Source: an uncultured Alteromonadaceae bacterium
Lineage (GTDB): Bacteria; Pseudomonadota; Gammaproteobacteria; Enterobacterales; Alteromonadaceae
Assembly: GCA_947501935.1 (NCBI GenBank)
Contig: CANMXU010000025.1
Coordinates: 1 to 64,000, forward strand
Direction: 5' to 3'
Length of the DNA stretch: 64,000 bases
Shown: piece after piece, positions 26,093 through 35,144 of the stretch
Layout: each line of letters begins with the position of its first letter
Numbering within the stretch: position 1 is the first letter of the stretch
Notes under the pieces: generated by a model
The model's database searches: none
The model's input: the letters and a program-made list of their open reading frames with translations, nothing else
Told to the model about the DNA's origin: nothing
Made by a program: the position numbers and the translations under genes

Positions 26093-26598
26093 AGAAGCAT
26101 TAATATTAAAATCAAAGTGGCCTTGATTCTAAACTAAAGATTTTATCAAGCCTAGTAGATGAGCTATGAATATTGGTAAAAAACTAAAAAGAATCAGTTG
26201 TGTTGTGCTTTATCAAAACTACGTATAACTGAGCACGGCGAGCAAAAATTATCTAACTATTCATATTAAATCAAATGGATTATTTTCTTCTTTATTGGCT
26301 CGTAATATTAAGCTTATAAAAGCTAGTTAACTGCTTTTGTATGAAAACTAACCGACAGCTGAATTGTAAATATTTTGTTTATCTTTAGTGTGCGTTTTTA
26401 TCTTTATTTATTATGTAATTAACCTGTATTTATAATAAATGAATTAGCCGTTAATTTATGCTTCAATTTAAAGAAAAAATACGCTTTAATAAAGCAGTAT
26501 GGCATCGCAAAATTTTGTGTTAGTATGCCTCGTTAATTTAAAATAATAATTTCGAAATTTATCTGAATTCTTTCTAAGTTAAGGGATACCATCGATTT
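26093..26598. other. Divergent ubiG/gyrA intergenic region
   Basis: About 500 AT-rich bases between the divergent ubiG and gyrA genes. It must hold both promoters, but I found no -35/-10 pair good enough to name. No ORF, RNA gene or repeat is evident. An AAGGGA at about 26581 may be the gyrA ribosome binding site, with unusually long spacing of about 12 bases. Confidence 0.5.
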
Positions 26599-29334
26599 AT
26601 GACCGATTTGGCAAATAATATTGCGCCTGTCAATATTGAAGATGAACTTAAAAGTTCGTACCTAGATTATGCCATGAGCGTGATCGTTGGCCGTGCGTTA
26701 CCTGATGTGCGTGACGGCTTGAAACCTGTGCATCGTCGTGTTTTATTCGCGATGAATGTTTTAGGTAATGATTGGAATAAACCTTATAAAAAATCAGCAC
26801 GTGTTGTTGGTGATGTAATTGGTAAGTATCACCCTCATGGTGACACTGCTGTATACGACACCATAGTACGTATGGCGCAGCCATTTTCACTGCGTTACAT
26901 GTTGGTTGATGGGCAAGGTAACTTTGGTTCAGTTGACGGAGATTCCGCTGCTGCAATGCGTTATACCGAAATTAGAATGTCAAAAATTGCACATTCAATT
27001 TTGGCCGATCTTGATAAAGAAACGGTAGACTTTGTACCTAACTATGACGGTACCGAGCATATTCCGGCAGTAATGCCTACCCGTATTCCCAACCTATTAG
27101 TAAATGGTACCTCGGGTATCGCTGTAGGTATGGCAACCAATATTCCTCCTCATAATTTAACTGAAGTCATTAATGGTTGTTTAGCATTAATTGAAAACAG
27201 TGAAATTACTTTTGAAGAGCTTTTAGAACATATTCCAGGACCAGACTTCCCAACAGCGGGTATTATCAGTGGTCGTGCGGGTATTCAAGAAGCCTACAAA
27301 ACTGGTCGCGGTAAAATTAAAATTCGCGCTCGTGCTGAGATCGAAGTACATGAAACAACAGGTAAAGAAACCATCGTTGTTCACGAACTTCCTTATCAAG
27401 TTAACAAAGCTCGCTTGATTGAAAAAATGGCAGAGTTGGTTAAAGAAAAACGTCTTGAAGGTATTTCTGCCTTACGTGATGAGTCTGATAAAGACGGCAT
27501 GCGTATGGTTATTGAAATCAAACGTGGCGAAGTAGGGGAAGTGGTTTTAAATAACCTTTATAAACTTACCCAAATGCAAGTATCTTTCGGTTTAAACATG
27601 GTGGCATTAACCAATGGCCAACCTAAATTATTTAACCTTAAAGAAATGCTTGAAGCGTTTGTACTTCATCGCCGTGAAGTGGTTACTCGTCGTACTATCT
27701 TCGAACTACGTAAAGCCCGTGAACGTGCCCATATATTAGAAGGCTTATCTATCGCCCTTGCTAATATTGACCCGATTATCGAGTTGATCAAAGCATCGAG
27801 CAATAGAAAAGAATCTGAAGAAAAGCTTATTTCTCAAGGTTGGCAGTTAGGTGACGTTGCACAAATGCTTAGTGCAGCTGGTAATGATGCCGCTCGTCCT
27901 GAGTGGTTAGAGCCTGAATACGGCATTCGTGATGGCTTATATTACTTAACAGCAGAACAAGCAAAAGCGATAGTTGACCTGCAATTGTATAAATTGTCAG
28001 GCATGGAACATGAAAAAATTCTAAGTGAGTACAAAGCGTTATTAGACCTTATCGCTGAATTAATGCATATTCTTGCAACTCCTGCACGTTTAATGGAAGT
28101 TATTCGTGAAGAGTTAGAAGAAATTCGTGATGAATTTGGTGATGAACGTCGTACTGAAATTACCAATGCTTCTCATGACTTATCTTTAGAAGATTTAATT
28201 TGTGAAGAAGATGTTGTTGTAACACTTTCTCATGAAGGTTATGTGAAATATCAAGTATTAAGCGACTATGAAGCTCAGCGTCGTGGTGGTAAAGGTAAAG
28301 CTGCAACTAAGATGAAAGAAGAAGATTTCATCGAACGTTTATTAGTGGCGAATACTCATGATACGATTTTATGTTTCTCTAATCGCGGTAAATTATACTG
28401 GTTGAAAGTTTATCAATTACCACTTGCGAGCCGTACAGCTCGTGGTCGTCCAATTGTGAACTTATTACCATTAGAAGACGACGAACGTATTACCGCTATT
28501 TTACCTGTACGTGAATATGCTGATGATAAATATATCGTTATGGCTACAGCTTCAGGTACGGTTAAGAAAACAGCATTAAATGCTTATTCTAACCAACGTG
28601 CTAACGGTATTATTGCGCTTAACTTACGTGATGACGATACCTTAATCGGTGTTGATATTACTGATGGTAACAACGATATAATGTTGTTCTCTGATGCAGG
28701 TAAAGTAGTACGATTTAATGAGAAAGTACGTGACAGTGAAACCGGTGAAGTTAAATTAGACCCTGAAACAGGCGAAGAGCGCTGGGCGTTAAAACCTATC
28801 GGCCGAACTGGTACAGGTGTTCGCGGTATGAAGCTTGAAGGTGATCAACGCGTTATTTCATTGATTGTTCCGAAAAATGATGGCCCAATTTTAACTATTA
28901 CACAAAATGGTTTTGGTAAACGTACCGACTTAGCGGAATATCCAGCTAAATCACGTGCAACCAAAGGTGTAGTATCAATTAAAGTGAGTGACCGTAATGG
29001 TCCGGTTGTTGGTGCGGTTCAGGTTGAAGAGCTTGACGAGATCATGGCAATTACCGATAACGGTACTTTAGTTCGTACTCGTGTAAATGAAGTCAGCATT
29101 ATTGGTCGTAATACCCAAGGTGTACGTTTAATTCGCACTGCCGAAGATGAACAAGTAGTTGCACTACAACGTATTGACGAAATTGAAGAGCCAGAAATAG
29201 TTGAAGCTGAAGTAATTGAAGGTGAACAAGCACCTACAGTTAATGATTCATCAGCTGAAGCAGCATCTACAGATGAAAGTGCTGCAACAGATAGCGAGAG
29301 TTCATCAACAGAAGATGATGACGAACAAAGCTAA
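26599..29334 (+). CDS. gyrA: DNA gyrase subunit A
   Basis: GyrA (911 residues) cuts and rejoins DNA in the gyrase tetramer that introduces negative supercoils. The active-site Tyr122 lies in AAAMRYTEIRM. In the quinolone-resistance region it reads HPHGDTAVYD, with Thr83 where E. coli has Ser and with Asp87 conserved; wild-type Pseudomonas aeruginosa also has Thr83. The GyrA box QRRGGKG, needed for DNA wrapping, begins the C-terminal pinwheel. The last 50 residues are a very acidic, Ser-rich tail. A clear terminator follows. Confidence 0.98.
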   Translation: MTDLANNIAPVNIEDELKSSYLDYAMSVIVGRALPDVRDGLKPVHRRVLFAMNVLGNDWNKPYKKSARVVGDVIGKYHPHGDTAVYDTIVRMAQPFSLRYMLVDGQGNFGSVDGDSAAAMRYTEIRMSKIAHSILADLDKETVDFVPNYDGTEHIPAVMPTRIPNLLVNGTSGIAVGMATNIPPHNLTEVINGCLALIENSEITFEELLEHIPGPDFPTAGIISGRAGIQEAYKTGRGKIKIRARAEIEVHETTGKETIVVHELPYQVNKARLIEKMAELVKEKRLEGISALRDESDKDGMRMVIEIKRGEVGEVVLNNLYKLTQMQVSFGLNMVALTNGQPKLFNLKEMLEAFVLHRREVVTRRTIFELRKARERAHILEGLSIALANIDPIIELIKASSNRKESEEKLISQGWQLGDVAQMLSAAGNDAARPEWLEPEYGIRDGLYYLTAEQAKAIVDLQLYKLSGMEHEKILSEYKALLDLIAELMHILATPARLMEVIREELEEIRDEFGDERRTEITNASHDLSLEDLICEEDVVVTLSHEGYVKYQVLSDYEAQRRGGKGKAATKMKEEDFIERLLVANTHDTILCFSNRGKLYWLKVYQLPLASRTARGRPIVNLLPLEDDERITAILPVREYADDKYIVMATASGTVKKTALNAYSNQRANGIIALNLRDDDTLIGVDITDGNNDIMLFSDAGKVVRFNEKVRDSETGEVKLDPETGEERWALKPIGRTGTGVRGMKLEGDQRVISLIVPKNDGPILTITQNGFGKRTDLAEYPAKSRATKGVVSIKVSDRNGPVVGAVQVEELDEIMAITDNGTLVRTRVNEVSIIGRNTQGVRLIRTAEDEQVVALQRIDEIEEPEIVEAEVIEGEQAPTVNDSSAEAASTDESAATDSESSSTEDDDEQS

Positions 29335-29355
29335 ACTGCAATAAAAATAAAATTA

Positions 29356-29379
29356 GGGCGGTATTAACCGCCCTTTTTT
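29356..29379 (+). terminator. Rho-independent terminator after gyrA
   Basis: GGGCGGT (29356-29362) pairs with ACCGCCC (29367-29373) around loop ATTA and is followed by six T residues. It ends the gyrA transcript 22 bases past the stop codon and separates it from serC. Confidence 0.93.
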
Positions 29380-29428
29380 ATGTTTGATAATTATAAATAA
29401 ACAATGAATTTAGAAGGTTGTAGAACAA

Positions 29429-30514
29429 ATGTCAGCTGTATTTAATTTTTGTGCAGGCCCCGCGATGTTACCAGCAGAGGTAATGGAAATTGCGCAAAAG
29501 GAATTTATTAATTGGCAGGGCATAGGTAGCTCTGTTATGGAATTAAGTCATCGAAGTGCTGATTACATGGCCGTTGCTACAAAAGCTGAAGCCGACTTAC
29601 GTGAGTTAATGAATATTCCTGATAATTATAAAGTGTTATTTTGTCATGGTGGTGGTCGTGGGCAATTTTCTGCAGTTCCCTTAAATTTATTACCTCAAGG
29701 TAAAACTGCTGACTATATTATTACTGGCTCTTGGTCTAAAGGTGCTGCTGCTGAAGCTAAGCATTACGGCAATATTAATACGATCAATGTTATCGAAAAA
29801 AGTGAGCAGGGCACTTATGTTACAGACCCTAGTACTTGGCCATTAACACCAAATGCGGCTTATGTGCACTACTGCCCAAATGAAACCGTTGATGGCATTG
29901 AAATGGTAAATGTACCTGACACAAACGGTGTGCCGATTGTTGCTGATATGTCATCTATGATTTTATCACGTGAAATTGATATAACTCAGTTTGGCTTGAT
30001 ATACGCAGGTGCGCAAAAAAATATTGGCCCTTCAGGCTTAGCTATTGTGATTGTTCGTGAAGACCTTTTAGGCAATGCCCGCCTTGAAACGCCATCAATT
30101 ATGAATTATCAAATATCAGCAGACAACGATTCAATGCATAATACGCCGCCAACCTATGCATGGTATTTAGCCGGATTAGTTTTCCAATGGCTAAAAAAAA
30201 TAGGCGGAGTTGCTGCTATAAGTAAAGTGAACAAAGAGAAAGCTGCATTGTTATATAACTATATTGATAAAAGCCCGTTTTATAACAATCCGGTTGTTAG
30301 TGAAAACCGCAGTGCGATGAACGTACCTTTTTGGCTGACTGATGAGAGCTTAAATGCTGAATTTTTGGCTGAGGCCGACAAAGCAGGATTAAAGGCTTTA
30401 AAAGGTCACCGAATAGTAGGCGGCATGCGCGCTAGTATATACAACGCTATGCCGATTGAAGGTGTAGAAACGCTCGTAGATTTTATGCAAAAGTTTGAAA
30501 AGAGGATTAGATAA
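29429..30514 (+). CDS. serC: Phosphoserine aminotransferase SerC
   Basis: SerC (361 residues) is a PLP enzyme that converts 3-phosphohydroxypyruvate to phosphoserine, and also acts in pyridoxal phosphate synthesis. The N terminus FNFCAGPAMLP is characteristic, and the PLP lysine lies in GAQKNIGPSG. Length matches E. coli SerC (362). It is immediately followed by aroA with one base between stop and start; serC-aroA is a widespread operon in gammaproteobacteria. In Pseudomonas pheA and hisC lie between them, and they are absent here. Confidence 0.97.
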   Translation: MSAVFNFCAGPAMLPAEVMEIAQKEFINWQGIGSSVMELSHRSADYMAVATKAEADLRELMNIPDNYKVLFCHGGGRGQFSAVPLNLLPQGKTADYIITGSWSKGAAAEAKHYGNINTINVIEKSEQGTYVTDPSTWPLTPNAAYVHYCPNETVDGIEMVNVPDTNGVPIVADMSSMILSREIDITQFGLIYAGAQKNIGPSGLAIVIVREDLLGNARLETPSIMNYQISADNDSMHNTPPTYAWYLAGLVFQWLKKIGGVAAISKVNKEKAALLYNYIDKSPFYNNPVVSENRSAMNVPFWLTDESLNAEFLAEADKAGLKALKGHRIVGGMRASIYNAMPIEGVETLVDFMQKFEKRIR

Positions 30515-30515
30515 A

Positions 30516-31796
30516 GTGGAACAGTTAACAATACAACCTATTGGTAAAATTAATGGAGAAGTTTTTTTACCAGGATCTAAAAGTTTATCTAACCGCGCCT
30601 TGTTAATTGCCGCATTAGCGAACGGCGAGACCAAAATTACTAATTTGCTGGTTAGTGATGACATTAAGCATATGCTAAATGCGTTATCTAGCCTTGGCAT
30701 TAAATATACCTTAAGTGATTGCGGTACAGAGTGTACGGTTATTGGCAATAATGGTTTTTTCAGTACCAATGAACCTTTAGAATTATACTTAGGTAACGCA
30801 GGCACCGCGATGCGTCCATTGTGTGCTGCGTTAGCTGCAAGTGAAGGTGAGTTTGTCTTAACCGGCGAACCAAGAATGAAAGAACGCCCAATTGGCCACC
30901 TAGTTGATGCACTAGAGCAACTTAATGCTGATATTGAATACTTGGAAAATAAAGATTACCCACCAGTGAAAATAACCGGTAAAGCGTTAACTGGCAATAC
31001 AGTAACTATTGATGGTTCTATCTCGAGCCAGTTTTTAACGGCCATCTTAATGATTGCGCCTTTGTTAAAAACTGATACCAATATAGAAATTGACGGTGAA
31101 TTAGTCTCTAAACCTTATATCGATATTACCCTTAATATTATGAGTCGATTTGGCGTAAATGTTCAAAATAACGACTATAAATCTTTCACCGTTAAAGGTA
31201 ATCAGTCATACCAAGGTGTTGATAAATATATGGTCGAAGGCGATGCATCTTCTGCTTCTTATTTCTTAGCCGCCGGTGCTATTAAAGGCGGCGAAATTAC
31301 TGTTCATGGTGTTGGTAAACTTAGCGTTCAAGGCGATAAACATTTTGCTGATGTACTTGAAAAAATGGGTGCTGAAGTTCATTGGAAAGACGAGTCAATT
31401 ACTGTGGTTGGTAAACCACTTACCGCGGTTGATATGGATATGAATCATATACCAGACGCGGCAATGACCATTGCAACCACAGCACTTTTTGCTACGGGTA
31501 CAACCAGCATCCGAAATATCTATAACTGGCGCGTAAAAGAAACTGATCGCTTATTTGCGATGGCAACAGAGCTTAGAAAAGTTGGAGCAGAAGTCGTTGA
31601 AGGTGAAGACTTTATTACTATTACGCCACCAGAAAAATTGAATCATGCAGCAATTGATACCTACGACGATCACCGCGTTGCTATGTGTTTTTCTCTAGTT
31701 GCCCTTAGCGATACCCCCGTTACGATTAATGATCCTAAGTGTACAGCAAAAACATTTCCTGATTATTTTGATAAATTAGCGCAAGTGTCTTGTTAA
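30516..31796 (+). CDS. aroA: EPSP synthase AroA
   Basis: AroA (5-enolpyruvylshikimate-3-phosphate synthase) transfers enolpyruvate to shikimate 3-phosphate. Diagnostic motifs are LPGSKSLSNRALL, LGNAGTAMRPL, GEPRMKERPIGHL and the C-terminal DDHRVAMCFSL. I place the start at GTG 30516, giving 426 residues (E. coli 427) beginning EQLTIQPIGK; AGAGGA lies nine bases upstream. A longer frame from TTG 30495 would overlap serC and is not needed. It is translationally close-coupled to serC. Confidence 0.97.
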   Translation: MEQLTIQPIGKINGEVFLPGSKSLSNRALLIAALANGETKITNLLVSDDIKHMLNALSSLGIKYTLSDCGTECTVIGNNGFFSTNEPLELYLGNAGTAMRPLCAALAASEGEFVLTGEPRMKERPIGHLVDALEQLNADIEYLENKDYPPVKITGKALTGNTVTIDGSISSQFLTAILMIAPLLKTDTNIEIDGELVSKPYIDITLNIMSRFGVNVQNNDYKSFTVKGNQSYQGVDKYMVEGDASSASYFLAAGAIKGGEITVHGVGKLSVQGDKHFADVLEKMGAEVHWKDESITVVGKPLTAVDMDMNHIPDAAMTIATTALFATGTTSIRNIYNWRVKETDRLFAMATELRKVGAEVVEGEDFITITPPEKLNHAAIDTYDDHRVAMCFSLVALSDTPVTINDPKCTAKTFPDYFDKLAQVSC

Positions 31797-31898
31797 CAAG
31801 GTTACAAAATAATTAATGTTACAAAATAATATTTTTCGCGATTTTACGGTGTAAATCCCGTATAATCCCGCCGATTTTCGATATTGGGAGGAATATGT

Positions 31899-32579
31899 AT
31901 GCAGGAAAGCATTCCGGTTATAACCATTGATGGACCAAGTGGTGCAGGAAAGGGAACCGCAGCGCGTTTAGTTGCAGAGCAATTAGGATGGCACTTGTTA
32001 GACAGTGGCGCAATATATAGAGTATTGGCTGTTGCTATTCAGCATCATAATATTGAAATTCAAGAAGAAGAGCCATTAATTCCAATTGCGGCTCATTTGG
32101 ATGTTCAATTTGAAATAACAGCTGAAGGTGAAAGCAAAGTCATTCTTGAAGGTGAAGACGTTAGCAACAGTATTCGTACTGAAGAAGTTGGTGCTATTGC
32201 CTCAAAAGTTGCTGCTTTCCCAAGAGTCAGAGAAGCTTTATTACGTCGTCAACGTGCATTTAAAGTTGGCCCTGGCCTGGTAGCTGATGGCCGAGACATG
32301 GGCACCGTTGTTTTTATCGACGCGCCAGTAAAGGTGTTTCTTACCGCTAGCGCTGAAGAAAGAGCCCAAAGACGATTTAATCAGTTGAAAGAGAAAGGTT
32401 TTGATGTTAAAATCGGGCGCCTTTTGGATGACATACGTCAACGAGATGAGCGCGATCAAAACCGCAAGGTAGCTCCGCTTATACCGGCAGAAGGTGCGTT
32501 AACTGTTGATTCTACTAGCCTTTCCATTCAGGAAGTGGTTAATAAAATCCTTTCATTTGCGAATGGAAAGTTAACATAA
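31899..32579 (+). CDS. cmk: Cytidylate kinase
   Basis: Cmk phosphorylates CMP and dCMP. The P-loop is in ITIDGPSGAGKGTAARL, followed by LDSGAIYR and VADGRDMGTVVF. ATG 31899, with GGGAGGA six bases ahead, gives 226 residues (E. coli 227). A TTG at 31884 in the same frame falls within the ribosome binding site region and is unlikely. It stands in the conserved cmk-rpsA-ihfB order. Confidence 0.97.
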   Translation: MQESIPVITIDGPSGAGKGTAARLVAEQLGWHLLDSGAIYRVLAVAIQHHNIEIQEEEPLIPIAAHLDVQFEITAEGESKVILEGEDVSNSIRTEEVGAIASKVAAFPRVREALLRRQRAFKVGPGLVADGRDMGTVVFIDAPVKVFLTASAEERAQRRFNQLKEKGFDVKIGRLLDDIRQRDERDQNRKVAPLIPAEGALTVDSTSLSIQEVVNKILSFANGKLT

Positions 32580-32702
32580 GTTTATTTAATCTAAGCATTT
32601 TGCTTAACAATCTAGCCTGCTGTAAGGATACACCGGGCCTTATTAACAACCCCATGAAACAAGAATGTTGATTGGATTAATAACTGAGTTTATAAACAAG
32701 TT

Positions 32703-34364
32703 ATGATGGAAAATTTTGCACAGCTTTTCGAAGAAAGCTTAAAAGAAGTCGAAACCCGCCCAGGTTCAATTATCAAAGGTACTATTGTACGTATTGAAAA
32801 AGACAATGTTCTTGTTGACGCTGGCCTTAAATCTGAAAGTGTTGTATCTATTGATCAATTCAAAAACGCAGCTGGTGAAGTTGAAGTTTCTGTTGGCGAC
32901 CAAGTAGATGTTTCTCTTAAAGCTACAGATGATGGTTTCGGTGAAACGATTCTTTCTCGTGATGATGCTAAGCGTCATGAAGCATGGCAAGTGCTTGAGA
33001 AAGCATACGAAGAAAAAGAAACTGTTATCGGTGTTATCAACGGTAAAGTTAAAGGTGGTTTCACGGTTGAAGTTAGCAACATTCGCGCTTTCTTACCGGG
33101 TTCATTAGTTGATGTACGTCCAGTACGTGACACAGCTCACCTTGAAGGCAAAGACCTAGAATTCAAAGTTATTAAGCTTGATCAAAAGCGTAATAACGTT
33201 GTTGTTTCTCGTCGTGCTGTTATCGAATCTGAAAGCAGCGTTGAACGTGATGCACTATTAGAATCACTAGCTGAAGGCATTGAAGTTAAGGGTATCGTTA
33301 AGAACTTAACTGACTACGGTGCGTTCGTTGATTTAGGCGGCATTGACGGTCTACTTCACATTACTGATATGGCTTGGAAGCGTGTTAAGCACCCAAGTGA
33401 AATCGTAAATGTTGGTGATGAAATCCAAGTTAAAGTATTGAAATTCGACCGTGAGCGTACTCGTGTATCTCTTGGTATGAAGCAGTTAGGCGAAGATCCA
33501 TGGGTTGCTATCGCTAAACGTTACCCAGAAGGTGCTAAACTTACTGGTCGCGTAACTAACTTAACTGACTACGGTTGTTTTGTTGAAATCCAAGAAGGCG
33601 TTGAAGGTTTAGTTCACGTTTCTGAAATGGATTGGACTAACAAAAACATCCACCCATCTAAAGTTGTTAACTTAGGTGATACAGTTGAAGTTATGGTTCT
33701 AGAAATTGACGAAGAACGTCGTCGTATTTCTCTTGGCCTTAAACAATGTATTCCTAACCCTTGGGAAGAGTTCGCTAAGAACTTCAACAAAGGCGACAAA
33801 GTATCAGGTAAGATCAAGTCAATTACTGACTTCGGTATCTTTATTGGTCTTGACGGTGGCATTGATGGTCTTGTTCACTTATCTGACATTTCATGGGCTG
33901 GCGGTGAAGAAGCTGTTCGTGAATACAAGAAAGGTGATGAAATCTCAGCTGTTGTATTACAAGTTGACCCTGAGCGTGAGCGTATCTCTCTTGGTGTTAA
34001 ACAAGCAGAAGATGACCCATTCAATCAGTATCTGACAGATAACAAAAAAGGTGCTATTGTTACTGGTAAGGTTGTTGAAGTAGATGCTAAAGGCGCTAAA
34101 GTTGAATTAGCTGAAGGCGTTGAAGGTTACTTACGTGTAGCTGACATCTCACGCGAACGCGTTGAAGATGCAACAACTGAATTATCAGTTGGTGACAGCG
34201 TTGAAACTAAGTTTGTTGGTGTTGATCGTAAGAACCGCACTATCAGCTTATCAATCAAAGCGAAAGACCAAGCTGACGAACGTGAAGCTATGGACAGCTT
34301 AAACCAAGTTGAAGAATCTGGTTTAAGTGCAATGGCTGAAGCATTCAAAAACGCTAAAAGCTAA
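32703..34364 (+). CDS. rpsA: 30S ribosomal protein S1
   Basis: RpsA (553 residues) has six S1 RNA-binding repeats, at about 20-90, 105-170, 190-260, 275-345, 362-432 and 450-520 (e.g. GIVKNLTDYGAFVDLGGIDG), which deliver mRNA to the 30S subunit. Two adjacent ATGs (32703, 32706) are possible; the second gives MENFAQLFEESL as in relatives. There is no good Shine-Dalgarno sequence upstream, in keeping with rpsA genes elsewhere, which are autoregulated through a structured leader. Confidence 0.98.
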   Translation: MMENFAQLFEESLKEVETRPGSIIKGTIVRIEKDNVLVDAGLKSESVVSIDQFKNAAGEVEVSVGDQVDVSLKATDDGFGETILSRDDAKRHEAWQVLEKAYEEKETVIGVINGKVKGGFTVEVSNIRAFLPGSLVDVRPVRDTAHLEGKDLEFKVIKLDQKRNNVVVSRRAVIESESSVERDALLESLAEGIEVKGIVKNLTDYGAFVDLGGIDGLLHITDMAWKRVKHPSEIVNVGDEIQVKVLKFDRERTRVSLGMKQLGEDPWVAIAKRYPEGAKLTGRVTNLTDYGCFVEIQEGVEGLVHVSEMDWTNKNIHPSKVVNLGDTVEVMVLEIDEERRRISLGLKQCIPNPWEEFAKNFNKGDKVSGKIKSITDFGIFIGLDGGIDGLVHLSDISWAGGEEAVREYKKGDEISAVVLQVDPERERISLGVKQAEDDPFNQYLTDNKKGAIVTGKVVEVDAKGAKVELAEGVEGYLRVADISRERVEDATTELSVGDSVETKFVGVDRKNRTISLSIKAKDQADEREAMDSLNQVEESGLSAMAEAFKNAKS

Positions 34365-34385
34365 ATTTTAGTAGGTCACAAAGGT

Positions 34386-34420
34386 GAGGGGATTCTTTAT
34401 TTAATTAAGGATTACCCCTC
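34386..34420 (+). repeat. Inverted repeat between rpsA and ihfB
   Basis: GAGGGG (34386-34391) pairs with CCCCTC (34415-34420), and an inner TTCTT/AAGGA segment extends the stem past a bulge. No T run follows, so it may be a processing or partial-termination signal between rpsA and ihfB rather than a full terminator. Confidence 0.5.
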
Positions 34421-34468
34421 TGATTTAAACTCCATTAGCGCGAAGCTAAATGAAAACTGGGAGGTCGA

Positions 34469-34753
34469 ATGACCAAGTCAGAACTCATTGAAAAATTAGC
34501 AGAAAAATTAAGTCATTTATCTGCAAAAGATGTAGAGTCAGCTATAAAAGAAATTCTTGAAATGATGGCGCAAACCTTATCAAAAGGTGAACGTATTGAA
34601 ATAAGAGGTTTTGGTAGTTTTTCACTACATTATCGTGCTCCTCGAGTTGGACGGAATCCTAAAACTGGTGACTCTGTCGAGCTTGCTGGCAAGTATGTCC
34701 CTCACTTTAAACCTGGTAAAGAATTACGCGAAAGAGTTAATCTTGCGTCGTAA
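34469..34753 (+). CDS. ihfB: Integration host factor subunit beta
   Basis: IhfB (94 residues) pairs with IhfA to bend DNA at specific sites. It has the HU/IHF fold: KSELIEKLAEKL at the start, GERIEIRGFGSFSLHYR, and the DNA-intercalating arm RAPRVGRNPKTGDSV. GGGAGG precedes the ATG. It is downstream of rpsA, as in most gammaproteobacteria, and is closed by its own terminator. Confidence 0.97.
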   Translation: MTKSELIEKLAEKLSHLSAKDVESAIKEILEMMAQTLSKGERIEIRGFGSFSLHYRAPRVGRNPKTGDSVELAGKYVPHFKPGKELRERVNLAS

Positions 34754-34790
34754 TAATTAACGTTGAAAAACATAATTATTACTGAAAAAC

Positions 34791-34814
34791 GGCATGCAAT
34801 AGCATGCCTTTTTT
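34791..34814 (+). terminator. Rho-independent terminator after ihfB
   Basis: GGCATGC (34791-34797) and GCATGCC (34802-34808) form a 7-bp stem with loop AATA, followed by six T residues. It lies about 40 bases past the ihfB stop. Confidence 0.92.
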
Positions 34815-34882
34815 ATATAAAAAATGTAGCTTGCCAAACATCTGATGAATTCTGGCAGACATGACTTTAACGGAGTAACCCC

Positions 34883-35110
34883 GTGCGCATTTATATCACT
34901 ATATTTTTCCTTCTGGTTCTATTTTTTATCGCGTTTATTTTTGGTAGTCAAAATCATCAAGTACTTTCATTAAATTACTTGATTGCTCGAGTAGAATTAT
35001 CTGTAGCTGCAGCCGTTAGTTTATTTACCTTATTGGGTTTCACACTGGGCTTATTAACTGCTTTGTTGTGGAAAATGGTACGAGCAGTTAAGTCTAAAAC
35101 AGCTAAATAA
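34883..35110 (+). CDS. lapA: Inner membrane protein LapA (YciS family)
   Basis: A 75-residue protein with two hydrophobic segments (about 2-19 and 38-60: ITIFFLLVLFFIAFIFGS and VAAAVSLFTLLGFTLGLLTA) and a basic tail. It matches LapA/YciS in size, layout and position directly ahead of lapB. The start is GTG 34883 with GGAG seven bases upstream. LapA works with LapB in balancing lipopolysaccharide synthesis; its own biochemical role is not known. Confidence 0.88.
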   Translation: MRIYITIFFLLVLFFIAFIFGSQNHQVLSLNYLIARVELSVAAAVSLFTLLGFTLGLLTALLWKMVRAVKSKTAK

Positions 35111-35144
35111 TAAACCTGATTCATTACAAGGCATTGCTTAATTT

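Noticed and set aside
30495..30515. Longer AroA from TTG 30495
   Set aside because: GTG 30516 gives the expected length and N terminus with a proper ribosome binding site.
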